DNA of 64,000 nt, from contig BRXU01000017.1 in the NCBI GenBank assembly GCA_030267565.1, positions 1,086,501-1,150,500 of the forward strand. Reading direction: 5' to 3'. This DNA comes from Pleodorina starrii. Taxonomy: Eukaryota; Chlorophyta; Chlorophyceae; Chlamydomonadales; Volvocaceae. Shown piece after piece: positions 11,041 through 24,503 of this stretch. Made by a program: the position numbers and the translations under genes. Each line of letters opens with the position of its first letter. The first letter of the stretch is position 1. The notes beneath the pieces are model-generated. The model was given only the letters and a program-made list of their open reading frames with translations, did not search any database and was not told the DNA's origin.

Positions 11041-14000
11041 GCGGCACAGGGACTACTATCTCTCACACCTCTTGTGTCGGAGTTTTGAGAACTGGGTTTG
11101 GACTCGTGCTCGTATCGTAGTCAGCTTGTCACACGCGGTGTGGGTCAGAGATGCGGAAGTGGGCTGGTGCTTGGGGTGTGGGGGGCCGCTGTGATCAACA
11201 ACACGAGATAAATGGTCAGGTCTTACAATCATGTATCGTATCAGGTCAATGCGTACGACGCAACGGCAACCGCTGTCCCATTAGATGGGACAGAGACACT
11301 GACCGCACAACAACGCATATCCTCAAAAGGCGCCGCGGCGATGGACCTTGGCGGTGGCACCAAATTAAAAAGTAGCATCACGTCCGTAAGGTCGTACAAA
11401 ACTCGTCGTGACGCAGCAAGGGTAAAATGACTGTACAACAGGGCTGGGCGCCGCACGCCTGGGTGCGGTATCGGGCAGCACGCCAACACCGATGCGCCCG
11501 GATGCCGCGCCATGCGTGCACGCGCCCAGTCGCCCTCGTTTGTTAACACTAACGTCGGTGTCGGTTAAGTACGGGCAGTACACGGGACATGGCCGCTGCC
11601 AGCGGAACCATGCTCCCCCAACTGAGTCGGATAGCCCTGCGTCACATCCCAGCAATTACTAAATCCACGCCAGCCCTGGGTCCCCGCCCAAGCTTCTCCT
11701 ACTCCTCTTATATGACGTATGTATTCGTACAATTGGCAGTGCAGCAGCCCCGGAAAGTGAAGAAAGGAAGATGCGCGAAGGACCACCCTCACCGACCGTG
11801 CCTGCCCGTGCGCGGCACGGCGCGCCTGTTACGCCAACTAGTTAAGAGAGAAGAAAAAAGCAGCCTAGGATAGGGTTTCAGGCACGACGCGGCCGCAATG
11901 GCGCTGACGAATCCCCTAGGCGGCGCATCACGGAAGCAAGAAGGAAACGCCAAACCAAAAACACGACAAGACCGAAAACTACCCACGGCACAAATACAAC
12001 AATAAACGACGCAAGGGGGTTATCCCCTGGCAAAGAGGGCAAAGGCACAGAGGCGCCGCCGCGATGCCGGCCTTCACGGCCCGACCTGCTGCGCTCCTCT
12101 CACCAGTCCTCCAAAAATTGCCATGCCAGAAATTTGCCCTCGGGGCTCACACCCACCACCAGTCCACCACACCACAACAACGGACTGCCAACGGCGGCCA
12201 CTGAGGCCTATAGCATGGTGTCATCTGCCACCAACAAGTTCGCTGACTACTAATTCGATTTCCATTGGACCCGAAGGGGTCGTGGGTGCGCACCGCACCC
12301 ACCACTGCGACGCGACGGTTCCCACAAACCATTCCAATCGATTACGGGAGTACGAAAACAGTGCAGGAACGGAATCGACGCGTCCGGGGCGAGCCGCGCG
12401 GACAGTAAGCACATCAAATGGGTATGGCGAGGGCTCGCGTTAAGCTGGGTTGGGGCGCTCGTGAGTCATGGCGACGCGGCGGAGTGGGGCTAGGACTGAA
12501 GCGGGGTGTGTTACGCCCTACCCACGCCACCGCGGGGCTCAGCGCCATCCGCAATGCCGCACGGGGTGAAATCCGCGACCTCCTCTTCCTCCTCCTTCCT
12601 GCCCCCTGACAGAACAACCCGCGGTGCGCCTCGGTCGCCTCGCGCCGGTTCCGCCTCCTAAAATAAGCCCCCAAAACACAACAGGTCAACGGTCAATAAC
12701 AAATAAGACTCCGAGGCGGACTGGCACGGCGTGAGCGAGTGCATCATTGAATCGTCCAAACATGACCTGATGCTGCCGCCGACCTCGCAACCTGTAGCTA
12801 TCTATCTATCCCGCGAAACGAAAACTACAGCCCCCCTATACCCCCCTAACTGCATGGAGCCCTAAGCGAACTGACTTGCAGCGGCTCCAAGCCCAGTACC
12901 CACCCCTGCCTTCGTACCCCCACCCCCACCCCCGCCACATTTGTTCAGTAAGCGCAGAACCTACTCGCTGCTAGCTGTCAACAACGCTCCACATGACCCG
13001 AATGGTGATGATTCAAATCATCCAGCAGAGCAGAGCGTTCGGAGCAAACAGCATCTTCGAAGGCAGCAGGACGCCGCACAGGAATGCCGCGCCAGCCACC
13101 GAATGGCGGATGCGGAAAACGTTTTCACGCGGGCCTGTCCACACGCGGGGGCGCCACAGCGAGACCAGGCCCAGACTGGGCCGTCCCTGCAAATGGCCCT
13201 GCAGGGAGGGCCCACTCCTCCCTGCGGAAAAATTGGAGCACCCAGCCAATACTCCTGGACCGACCAGGGGCGCCAGCGCAGGCGGTCGCGTGGCCAAGCG
13301 CAAGGCATGCTGCCCGAACGCTGGCACCCACCACCCCAACATGACCTCCTTAACGCCCCCTCGGACACCCTATGCTCCATGCTCCAGGGACCTGGCCAAT
13401 CTTGTAACCTAACGACGTAACGAGCCACCACCCGCGTTACGCCTCTCTGCTCGGGGAAAGCCTGACCGCGCTGTCGATCAACGCCATTGTCTGCCAGCCC
13501 TAGCCTAGACTATGGTACGTGCTGATCTGTGTCGCCCAGTTCCAAATGCCCTGTCCGCCGCGCAGCATCATCCCTGCATCCCTCATGAGGAGCCCTGAAC
13601 CCCAGATGAGGAGAAGCAACCCCACAGCCCCGATACCGGAACCCGCCGACCCAGCTTTCTGTCGGTCCACTCCCGTCGCTGGGTGCCACTCGCTGTGATG
13701 ACAGGAGCGACGTGCCTGGCGCTCCGAAGCAGCCGACGCCGCATACGCATAACGCAACTGCCATCTACCCAAACGCCCTAACGCTCAGCGCTGGTTGCTG
13801 TGCTGCTGGCGGCAACAGTGGGCGGGCTGAGCCCGCCCCGGAAGAAGGCGTCGCCCCTCCGCCCTCCCTCCGCATCCGTGTTGGATGCTGCGCCGCACTG
13901 GTGTCCCGTTGCGCCGCGGCAACCACAATCGTACCGCTCCAACCTCCGAGACTTCAGCGCCGATCGCCGCGGCCGGAGCGTGGGTAGCGGCTCCGCGCCA

Positions 14001-14059
14001 ACCGCGGCCGGAGCAGCCGCCGCGGCTGCTGCTCCGGCTCCTGCATGCCTGTCGCCCGC
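11041..14059. other. Intergenic region without a supportable gene
   Basis: About 3 kb between the RING gene and the 3' end of the F-box gene. Several short ORFs exist (for example plus strand 11212-11430, 11589-11873 and 12941-13420, and minus strand 13500-13772). None has a recognisable domain, conserved copy or convincing splice structure. The ORF at 12941-13420 ends beside a TGTAA (about 13402) and has soluble-protein-like composition, so a small hypothetical gene there cannot be excluded. The unlocated 3' UTR of the minus-strand F-box gene probably occupies the right end. Confidence 0.5.
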
Positions 14060-17000
14060 TCAGTGCTGGTTGCTGTGCTGGAAGGACCTGGGCGGCTGGT
14101 TGGAGGAGCTGACCTGGTCGTCGTCTATGAGCTGCGCCTGGGTGCTGGTGGTGGGCAGGGCGCAGGGGCGGGTGATGTCGGGCAGGCTGCAGCCTTCGAA
14201 GTCCAGAGCCACGCGCTGGCCCAGCGAGCGCACCACGGCGTTGCGACCCCGAGACGTCACGCCCTGCGCAACGGAGGGAGCGAGGATGAGGAAGGATGAG
14301 CGAGGGAGGAGCAAGGGAGGAGGGCATAGAAATTAGGAGACAGTCCGACCTGACGGGTCAAGTCTCACACGAGGACGAGGAGAGCTCACTGCAATAAAAA
14401 CAGCAAAGGGACGCAGCGCCATCACCTGCGCCCTGCCTCCGCCGCCCGGGCAGCCGGGCGCAAAGATCGCCCCGTCACCCCAATCCCTCTTTTTCTTCCT
14501 TTCGCGCGGCGTATTCGTCACCTCAAGAGCCCCCCGCGGGTGTGGGGCCCAGCCCAGCCCCGGCCGGTCCCCACCTCGCAGTGCAGCACGGACAGGTCCT
14601 GCAGCGCCTTGTGGCCGGTCAGCGCCAGCAGCACCTTGTCGCTCATGGAGTGCACGTCCTTGACCTGAAGGGCCAGGGCGGGGAACCGGAGGGCTGACGG
14701 CAGCGCCGTGGAAAGGAAGTAGGAAGCCCGAACCAAGCAAGCGAGTACACGGGTGAAACCGGGACGGGCCTGAGGGCTAATAGGTAAGGTGAGCCGTAAA
14801 GGGTAATCACTCCAATGCGGCGCACCCGGCAGCGACGCCTGCGAGTGGAGGGGCAGGCGGGCGCGCAGTGTGGGGTGGCACCACCCATGTGCACGTGAAG
14901 CGGCGTTCCTACCTCGAGGCGCGTGAGCTGCGACAGCGCGCCCAGGCCCGCCGCCAGCGGTCCCTCGCCCGCGGTGTGCAGGTGCTTGAGCGCCAGGGAG
15001 CGAAGGTCAGCCAGGCCCGACAGAGACGTAAGGAAGGCACCTGCGGATGGCACCAGAGGGAAGGCGGACGGTGGAACAGGAGATTGAGTATTATGCCAGA
15101 GAGCGCGGGGTAAGAAACGCGACCCGCAGCGAAGGTGGGAAGCGGGGAAAGGAAGGACCGTTTAATAGCTCAGGCGGTCGAATAGGGAACAGTTCTCGCC
15201 CCACCCCCGTTGGTGGTGTGCTATCGCAGGTGACGTGCACGCACGATAAGCCGGCGCAGGAACCCCACCCCTCGCCCCTCACCCGCCCGGCCTTGCTCAC
15301 ACACAGCGGACCGGCCCATTCGCGCCGCCCACTCGCTCACCCGAGATCTCCTCGTACCGCCGCACGATGGGCTTCTGGCGCATGTACGCCTGCGCCGCGT
15401 GCACCGACAGCTTGCGCAGCCCCTTGATGCGCAGGGAGGCCAGCGCCGGCAGGCGGCCCAGCGACCGCAGCCCCGCGTCCGTGACCAGGTGCAGGCCGCT
15501 CAGCGACAGCTCCCGGAGCCCCGACAGCTCGCACAGCTGTGCCAGCTCGCCGTTCTGAGGGCAGGGAACGGGGCCACGGGGCCACGGACGGGGTGCACGT
15601 TTGGTGTTCCGGGTTCTTTGCGGGCAGGCGGCATGTATTGGGTGAACCTATCGCAAGCCTTTTAGGTATCATTAGAGCACTGGGAGCGCGTTCGGGGCCA
15701 GAAGCGCGGCGAGTTGGAAGGAGAGCCGAGTGCGCTGCGCGGGTTCGGGGCGTCATGGCCCGACCTGGTAACAGCGGGGAATCCCACTCCACGGGCGCCC
15801 CGCCGTCCGTCCAGGCACAAACATATACACAGACACATGCGTACCCACCTCGAGCGCCAGGCAATTGTCGAGCGTCAGCCGCCGCAGGCCGGGGAACTGC
15901 CGCAGCAGCGGCACCAGGCTGCCGTACAGCAGGAAGAAACAGGCGTCCAGGCACAGCTCCTGGAGCTCCATCACCGGCACGTTGCTGGCGGCGGCAGTGG
16001 CGCCGCCGATGCTGGCGGCCGGCGTCGCGGTGCCGCCGCCGCTGCCGCCGCCGCGGCAATGCGCGCGCGGCGTGCCCTCCCGCCGGTTGGCGTGCGGCTC
16101 GCCGCCGGCAGCGTCGGTCACCTCCTCGGCACCCGCGCCAGCGGAACGCCCACCGCTGCCGGCCGCCGCAAGGCCGCCGCCGGCGGCCGACGGACCCGCG
16201 CCTCCGAAACCAACCTCTTCTCCGCTGCTCCCACCATTGCTGCCGCCGCTGGGGCGCCCGCTGTTGTCATTGCTGCTATCTCCCGGCGCCGTCGCCACTG
16301 CCGGCGTGCCGCGACCGCCAGTGGACGGGTCTCCCGCGGCGGCGGCGGCAGCGCCGCCGCTGCCACCTGCGCCGGCCTCCATGACGCGACGCCGGGGGCC
16401 TCGCTCCGGCGAGTCCACAGCGCCGCCACCTCCAGCCGGGCTCGGGCTGCCGTCGCTGCCTCGCCGCCGCCGCAGGCCACGGCCCGACGGCCTCGCCCCG
16501 CCCGATTCAGGTGCAGCCACCGCCGCCGCCGCCGCGGCGGTACAGCCTTCCTGTCGATCTTCCGTCGCCACGTCGGCATTGGCACGGTCCGCGGGCGCGA
16601 GCTCCCCAGCCGCACCGCCGCGCGCCGCCCGCGCGCCGCCGGCTGCGCCGGCGTCTCCGGCCGCAGGATTCGGTCCCGGCATCTGAGTCCGATCCGGATT
16701 CGGATGCGAGCTGGGCCCGGCAGCTTCCTCCAGGTCCTCCGACAGCGGCTCCGGCAGCGGCGAGGGCTCGGGGACGCCCTCCGGCAGGACCAGGTTGAGG
16801 GCCGTCCAGTAGAGGCGGATGCGCAGCGAGCGGAGGCGCGGGTTGGGGTGCACGTCGATGACGCCGCCGGACCTGCAAAGCCAAGGGAAACCCACACGGG
16901 GGCACGCGGCGTCCGCATTCGCAACGAGGGCGAGCGAGCGCGCGTCAGCGCAGAGCGGGTCGTGTGGCTGCGGCGCGCTTGGAATACCCTGCCCCCTCCC

Positions 17001-20000
17001 GACACGCACACCCAGGGGGCTTGGAACCACCGCATGGCCGCAGCGGAGCGCTTGGAATGCGCACGGCCCCCAGCCTACCCTGGCCCCGATACCCCCACAC
17101 GCCTGCCCATCCCGGCCCCCTCCGCCCCGCCTCCGCACCGAAACCACACGCAGCGGTGCGCTCACCCGCAACCGCGCAACCCACGCCTGCTGCCAGCAGC
17201 TCTCAACAACTTCTCACCTACCCTTCCCCATCCCAAACCTCCAGCCCCCCATGTTTGTGTGGAGACACACTACAGCGCGACCAGTACCGCGCGCGAGACC
17301 TCCCGCTCCCGCTCCCTTCGCACACCTGCTCCTGTCGCTGGAGACGAAGAGCGACTGCAGGTTGGGCGGCGCCACCACCGTCACCATCAGCTCCTCGTCC
17401 GAGGCGCAGTACAGGTCCAGGGACAGACTGCGCAGGCCGCCCAGCTCTGACAGCGCGGGCAGGCCGGGCTTGAGGCACTCCGCGGGGGCGCGCAGGTCCA
17501 GGGAGGACAGCCTGTGAGGGGGGCAGGAGGCGCACAGGGAGGGGAGGGGGGCGGCGGGTCGGGGCGAGGGACGGGGAGGGAAAAGTCGAAAATGGGGATG
17601 GGAGGGGGAAGAGAGAGGGTCGTGTGCTGAATGAATTGCGGAGGTGGGCTGGGAGAGGCAGAGAAAGCTCGAGGCGTCTGCACACAACGAACCACAACGC
17701 GTGACGGCCAACTAACAAACAAGTGGGAACCGCTGGCAAGCGGCGACGTGGTGATTGGAAGGAAAGAAGGAAGGAAGCCGCGTCGGCAGTTCCCCAGCCG
17801 CAGCGACACCGCCCAGCACGTGCACACGACGTACCTGCTGAAGCCGTGCCAGCACAGAAGGTCGGGCTGCTGGAGGACCTTGGTGCTGCTGGTCTTGAAG
17901 GTGAGGGACTGAGGGCCACGGTGGAGCGGGGCGGGAGGGGAGAAGATGTAGGAAAAATACCGTACCCCCATGGCATCGTCGCGCATAATTCAAACAATAC
18001 GTCAGGAGGAGGTGCGCAGCTTTTAATTTAAACCCTAAACCCTATAAAATATTGTTGGGCAGCTACCGCGTCAGCGGTCGTAACCGGGACCAGTAGCACA
18101 CGCAAGCGGCGGCAGGTCAAGAGCGGAGGGGAGGACAGCGAGTGCGCCAGCAGTGGGCAGTGGCGGGGAGGAGGATGGCGCCTGGAATAGCGAGCGGGGA
18201 GGCGGCGGCAGTGTGGAGTCCATTGCGACTCTCCCGGCCGAAACGCCGCCTGAAACTAGAATCCTCTCCCTCCCTCCCTCTTGTATCAGTCTGGGCATTC
18301 CCCTTTCACGACCTCCCTCTCCCTCGCGAGGGCACGCACCCGCAGCTCCGGCAGCCGGGTGCACTTGGGCAGGAAATCGGACGCGCAGCTGCTGTCGCTG
18401 TTGACCAACAGCGCGGTCAGACCGGACAGCCGCTCCAGGGCCTGCAACGACGAGCGACCGCAGGCGCGGCGAGGCGGGCAAAGGGGAAAGAGTTAGAACG
18501 CCAGAGGCAGCGAGCGTGTGGGTTACCTGTCAAGCCCGCACTTACACAACCCCGCGCCCCCGAAACGCACGTCCCACAGCCGTTCATACCCAGCCACGCC
18601 CACACATACAACCTCAATACTTCACGCAGTCATTCTTGCCCAGCCACTCGCCCACTCAGCCGCCCACTCGCTCACCCAGCCAGCCGCCCCACTCACCTCC
18701 GGATTGGCCAGCTTCTTGACGGCCAGGCAGCGCAGACGAGCCAGCGGCGCCAGCGTCTCGGGGGCCACCAGCGTATCCAGCGTGAGGTCGGTCAGGTTGG
18801 GCAGGCTGGCGATGGCGTCGGCCGTCAGGGCGGGACACAGGTCCGCCTGCGGGGAGGTACAGCCGGGGAGGCATGGGTATCGGAAACTGCCCAAAAGAGT
18901 ATGAGTTTGGGGATGGTTCGTGTGTGCAAGAATTTGTGCGCCAACCGCGCTGTTTGCGGTTGCCAGGGGACTTGGCGGAAAAGCCCCCACTCGCGCGCGA
19001 GGGAAGTAGCAAGCCCAGTAGCAGTACAGCTGCACCTTCAATTGCTTTCTGTTGTCATAGCGCCATGCGGGACACCCACCCACCCACCTGTAACTTGCTT
19101 AGCCGCAGCAGCACGTCTCCAAGGCCGCCGAAAATCCGGGACGCGGGCGACAGCGGTGGCGATGAGCCGGGCGACGCGGGCGTGGCTGACGTGCCCGCGG
19201 CTCCGGAACCCGCAGCACCTCCACCTCCGGCGGCTGCCGCCGCACACTCCCCCTCCGCCGTCGCCGCTGCTGCGCAAGCCGTGCCCGGCGCGTCCGCCGC
19301 TGCGTGCGGTGGAGCGTCCCGCCGTTGCTGCTGCTGCTGCTGCTGAAGTGGCGGCGGGGAGTCACACACGGAGGGAGAATCCCGCGGATCGTCTTCGTCA
19401 CTTGTGTTGCCGCCCGCGGCGGCAGGCCTGCCGCCTGCGGGCCCGGACCTGCCGTGCTGCTGTTGCGGCTGGTTCGCGCCAGGCGATCGGCTTGATGGTG
19501 GCGATGCAGCCTTGTTGCACCCCACTGCCCTGGAGCCGATGCCGCCATGCGCAGCTGCGGCACGAGCTCTCGACCTGGTGCGCGGCTGGGGGGGCAGATG
19601 AGGGCCGCGGTGACGCCCTGCCGCTTTGGTCGTGGCGGGGACCGTGCCAGCAACCCCAGCCTCCCCGGCTGCAGCCCCAGTGGCAGCAGCTGCGACGTCC
19701 TGAGCGCCGGCCTCGGCCGCGACGGCGTTGGTCGTATCCTTGTGTTGGTGTTTAAGGGCGATGTTGGACAGACACAGCTCGCGGAGCGCCGTGAGCTGGC
19801 GCAGAGGGGTCAGCATGCGCGTTGTCAGTCCCTCCACGTGTGACAGGTTCAACTGGGTAAGGTTCGGGTAGAGCGTCGCCAGCTTGCTGAGGTCAACGTC
19901 TGGACGCTTGGGAGTCGCATCCTTCAGGCAGTAGCGCGCAGAGCGGCTCCAGTCTTTGCAAACGAGCTGTACGACCACAAACTGCTTTGCCGTCAACGTT

Positions 20001-20158
20001 GGCACGATGACGTCGAAAAGTCCGTCTGGAGGAGCCTGCCAGCTGCGAGACGGAGCCGGTGGGCCGTCGTCTGCACCGAGGCATTCCCCTGTCCGCTTCG
20101 GTCGGGCCTTGCCTCGTGGCTGCCCCATTTCAACGCTAAGCCGGCAAACGTGTAACAA
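14060..20158 (-). CDS. F-box/leucine-rich-repeat protein
   Basis: Ten exons on the minus strand: 20158-19088, 18846-18697, 18441-18340, 17908-17835, 17511-17326, 16872-15849, 15554-15341, 15040-14913, 14664-14575 and 14263-14060. All have GT..AG junctions, and the total of 3,243 bp is 1,080 residues plus stop in one frame. Residues about 44-78 form an F-box (PDGLFDVIVP...QLVCKDWSRSA). Leucine-rich repeats follow in almost every exon (NLTQLNLSHVEGL, NLTDLTLDTLVAP, GLRELSLSGLHLV). Two long low-complexity inserts rich in Ala, Gly, Ser and Gln lie in exons 1 and 6. Known members are substrate receptors of SCF ubiquitin ligases: the F-box binds SKP1 and the LRRs choose the target. The target is not predictable. 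An alternative start is the second ATG at 20128. Confidence 0.85.
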
Positions 20159-21033
20159 GGCAATATGGGATGAACCTGAATGATTTCACAAGTGAATTCT
20201 GGAAAGTGGACAATGGTCAGCAAGCTTGCAGGGGGCAGGCTGCAGCGACTTGAAAAAACAGGGGGTGGGTGGCTTTCAATACGTTACAAGGGCCGTAGCC
20301 TATTATGAGTATTGTATAATTGATATCTAATACGAGTTGTGCAACGTTTGAGCCAAAGGCGTTTCTTCTAGGCTGGTTTCGTGCAGGAGTTCGTACGACA
20401 ACCATGCAGCTGGAGCCCAGCCGAAGTTCGCTTTTTCACATCACCCCGCATGCATAACTTGAAACCGTTTTTTTGTAGTTTCTGTAATCCGACCGACTAG
20501 CATAAACCAGTACGCAAAGGCCTACCTTGGACAGGGTTCAGGCGCAAGCGAAGTTCATCGAAGCTTGTGTATGTTTTACGTTTGAATATAGTCTCGATAA
20601 TACAATTAAAAAACCTGCAAAATTATATAAAGCAATCCTTCTAGTATTCGCATAGCGCAAACATCTGGTGTTTTCGATCCCCTGACTTCGAGCGTACGCC
20701 GTGCAAGACAACATGCTGCCCACGGAGACACAGCGGGGAGCTTACGCTCCGGGAACAAGTGCGTCATCTCGCGAACCCGTGTGCCGCGGTGCACGACATG
20801 CCGCGCCCGCGAGCTCCATCCCAAGGCGTTACACACCGTATTGCGTATTGGATGATGGGGTATCCTCAACGAAATTCAGAACATGCGCGTGCATCGATCC
20901 CTGTCCCTTGCCTAGCCCTAATCCCTTGCCCTGGTCCGGCCGGGGTTGGCGCGCCACCCCGAAAACACCACCCCTCTCCCCCGCCGGCCCCCCATCCGCT
21001 GCTTGGCACACAGCGAAACGGGGAACTGTCAAC
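20159..21033. other. Divergent intergenic promoter region
   Basis: Separates the 5' ends of the F-box gene (minus) and the HSP70-domain gene (plus), so it must contain both promoters. The part 20280-20650 is markedly A+T-richer than its surroundings. No TATA element or repeat could be assigned with confidence. An ORF reads in frame into the plus-strand gene from 20701, but its residues look non-coding. Confidence 0.5.
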
Positions 21034-24000
21034 ATGTACGACAGCACTGCCGCCAAGTTCGAACCCATCCCGGACGGCCCGTACGAGGCGCCGGACATCA
21101 CCTCGCAACCAGAAGGGCACCAGCACTTCGACGCGACCCGCGAGATTAAGCTCAAAGACACGTACGGCAGGGAGCTGCCCGTCACGTCGTACAGGTAGGC
21201 CTGCGAAACCTCCCTGGAGACCTCTTGCCGCCGATGCCCGCAGGCGGGTGGGAACACACATGGCGACGGTGTCTTTGCAACATGACAATTATTTTTGTGC
21301 AGCACGGTGTTGGTGCCCTGAGGCCCGTCTGCCGCTGTCCCTCCTCTTGGGGCCTGCTGGGTGCTGGCCACCGCTCCCCTCAGCGGTGCTCCCCTCCCTT
21401 TGCGTCCTCTGCTGCATGTGCTGGGGAGTAAACCTCGAGCTAGGCTTGCAGACCCAGATCAGCTGCTGCGTCCTGCTGCCTCGTTCCGCCCAACTCGCAG
21501 CCAGACAACCGTCCCCAACCACCAACCAACCACCCGCCCAACCAACCAACCGATTGCGACCCACATCGCAGAAGCCACCCAAAAGCTCTCCTGTCCAACT
21601 ACCCGCGCGGCAGCTCAACCTCCCTGAGCGCTTTACATCACCACTCACCGCTGCCCCAAAGACCCAAACCCCTCCGATGTCCACCCTTCCACCTGTTAGC
21701 ATCGCACTCTTAAACCAACCCCCAACCGTTTCAGTCTCTGGCTTAAGCGCCTCCCCCCGGTTTCCCCGGCCCCCAACACCCAACACGCCTACATCCCTCC
21801 GCTGCGGTATCGGTCCTGCGCACCCACCCGCATACATACACACGCACGTGTTCACGTCCAGGGATCACTATCCCGCCAAGGAGGTTCCCCAGCCCGGAAA
21901 GCCCCTGGAGCTGGCCACCAGCGGGGCGCCCTTCACCGCCACCACCACGTACGACAATGAGTTCTGGAACAAGCCCCGCGCGCCGCGACCCGTGGAGCCG
22001 CTGACGTACACACACCGACCTGGGCCCATGATCACGGTAGGGTGTTTGTGGGTTTGCCAGTCGACTGAATCGAACCGAACTGAACTGTGAGCTGAACTGG
22101 CGTCTCTGTGTGTGTGTATGTGTGTGTGTTGTTACACAACTTCCGGCGCCGGGCCTGACCGGCAGTCAGTCAGTCCCGCCCTCCTGCACCCCTCTCCTTG
22201 CGCTTGGATTGCTCCGCTGCGGCTCCCATTCCATACCCTCCCGCCCGCCTTCCCGCCCTCCCTCCCGCCCGCCCGTCCGCCCGCCCTCCGGCCTCCCTGC
22301 TCCGCAGCGCGACACCACCAACCAGGACACCTACAAGCCCTTCCAGGTGCCCGTAGAGCACGTGGAGCCAGCCAGCAGGGACGCCACCGCACCGCCGCCC
22401 ACCATACCCTCCATCTACGAAACCACCTACCGAGTGCAGTACGTACCCAAGGCCGGCGAGCCGCGGGTACCGCCAGGTGAGGCTGAGCGGTGCGGTGCGA
22501 TGCGGTGCGGTGCGGGGTTGTTGACCGCAGGGAACGCAGTCTGGGCCGTTCTTCTAAGGTCGTGAGGTGCGGTGCGGTTGAGGTTGAGTGGCGAGGGGTC
22601 CAAGCACGGCAAAAAAAACTCCGGGTCTGGGCCGTTCTCCTCCACACTGGTCCGCGCCGGCGGCGAGACGAATGGCCGAGGCTGCATGGAGGAGGCGCAA
22701 CGGGGCGTTGCCTGATTAGGGCACCAGCCCGTGGCGTCGACACTTGCCGGCGTGCGTCCCATCCCCTCCCGTCCTGTCCCATCCCGTCCTGTCGTATCCT
22801 TCCCCCGCCGGCGCCCCCCGTGCAGGTGCCATCCCGCCCAAGGACCCGCTTCCTTGGCTCAACGACGGCACCACCTACCGCAACGACTACGTGCCCAAGC
22901 CGCTGGCCATCTTGCCGCCGCCAGACTACGACCCCTTCAAGCCCTTTCCCTTTGGAGGGACGACCGAGTACAGGTGAGGTCGGCGCAGGCGTGCTGGGGC
23001 CGGTACGATCGAGGGCGGGGGCCCGGGAACGGGAACGGGAACGGGGCGCGGTGGAAGGGACGGCTCTATCGAGGGGGTGCGTGTGCTGGTGTTGGCGTTG
23101 CGGTGTTGGCGATGCGCGGTGGGAGAGTTGCATGCATCAGCTGATGAGGGGTGCGGCGGAGAGCGACATTCCAGCGGTGCAACGAAACACACCATATTTA
23201 GCGTATCTTCCGTATCTTCCTCCCACCTTGCCCAAGTCTGTCCTCCCTTACCCTGGCCCCGTCCCGGCGCTGCCCACTCCCCCCCGCCCACATCCGCTCC
23301 CTCCTCCCCGCAGGGCGGAGTATCCAACAAAGGAGAACCCGCCGCAGCTGCCGCCGCTCACGGGTGTGCGCTCCAGGGACGGCCTCGCGCTGCCGCTGCC
23401 GCGCCGCTCCCTGGGCGTGGAGTTTGTGCACCGCGGCGTCTCGGACCGCTTCTTCATGCTCATCCCGCGGACCATGGATGCGCCCTGCGCCGCGCGCCAG
23501 GTCTTTACCACTGTGCATGACAACCAGGAGCAGGTGCGTACGCGTGTTGTGTGTATGTGTCGGTGGGAGCGGGTGTGTGTGTCTGTAAGTTGCGCCGCGC
23601 CCCGAACCCAAGCTGGTCCACCCAACCCCAAGGGGCGGGGCCAAACCCTTAAGGTTCCCGCCCCAACCCACGCCATTTTTCCCCGCCTTTTTGACGCTTC
23701 ACGTCGGCTTTGTTCACGTCGCCTCCTTCACTCGGTACCGTCCCTCCCCGCTCCCTTCCCTTCCCCCTGTCCCTCCCTTATTGTCCGCCGCCTGCAGGCC
23801 TGCATCCTGATCCTGTACGGTGACGACCCGGTGGCTTCCAACAACACGCTGCTCGGCCAGTTCGACATTGTCAACATACCGCCCGCGCCCAAGGACGTGC
23901 CGCGGATCGAGGTGGGCCGGGTTGGTGGGAGGGTGGGGACATGGGAGTCCTTGGCTGTAGGGCAGCACCTGGAAAAGCCCGGCAAGGGATGGGGAAGGCA

Positions 24001-24503
24001 CGGTGACCCGGCCTGCGTCACGCACCCGCCCCCCGCCCTCGGCATGTACCGGCATGTATCGGTGTGCATTACGGTGGATTGCACGCTCCTCCCCTCCCCT
24101 CCCTCCCCTCCCTCCCCTCCCTCCCCTCCCTCGGTGTGCCTCACCGCGCCGCAGGTGATTTTCCGGCTGAGCAAGGACATGTTCCTGACGGTGGAGGCGA
24201 GGGATTTGGACACGGAGCGACACAAGCGATGGTGGGTGGAGCGTGGAGGGATGGGTTGGGTTGGCCGGCGGGCGGGCAGATTGGGGCGGGCCGCTGGGTC
24301 GGGTGGGTGGTTTCGGAGGTACGTACTGAGTGGACGCTTGGGTGGCCGCGGGCGGGCGTCGGTGTCGCAGCCCTTCAGTTGTTCGTCAGATTTTCTGTCC
24401 TCCAATGATCTGGTCTCTATGAGTCAATCTTGTCCGTCATCTGCTCCCTCCGTTGCGTGAATTCAGGCTCCAGCGCGGCGAAGTGGTCGTCCTCCGCAAA
24501 TGA
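21034..24503 (+). CDS. Axonemal-type Tyr-repeat protein with HSP70 substrate-binding domain
   Basis: Eight exons: 21034-21194, 21862-22036, 22308-22476, 22826-22973, 23314-23533, 23798-23911, 24155-24231 and 24467-24503. The sum is 1,101 bp, 366 residues plus stop. The N-terminal two thirds carries four spaced motifs: TTYDNEF (82), TTYRVQY (151), TTYRNDY (184) and TTEYRAEY (214). These resemble the Mn modules of SAXO/STOP microtubule stabilisers. From about residue 246 it follows the HSP70 substrate-binding beta-sandwich (SLGVEF, FFMLIPRTMDAP, QVFTTVHDNQEQ, LLGQFDIVNIPPAPKDVPRIEV) and stops after it. There is no ATPase domain and no helical lid. I infer a flagellar or microtubule-inner protein; the domain match is direct, the location is inference. 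The start at 21034 gives a short natural N-terminus. Confidence 0.8.

Noticed and set aside
15714..17450. 578-codon plus-strand ORF
   Set aside because: Antisense to the F-box gene's exon 6 and flanking introns. The minus strand has LRRs and matched splice sites there; the plus frame is a G+C-driven shadow.
18142..19755. 537-codon plus-strand ORF
   Set aside because: Antisense to exons 1 to 3 of the F-box gene; low-complexity Arg/Ala/Pro translation with no domain.
20701..21033. Upstream in-frame extension of the HSP70-domain gene
   Set aside because: The extra residues are Pro/Arg/Ser-rich and unlike protein sequence; the ATG at 21034 opens directly into the conserved part.
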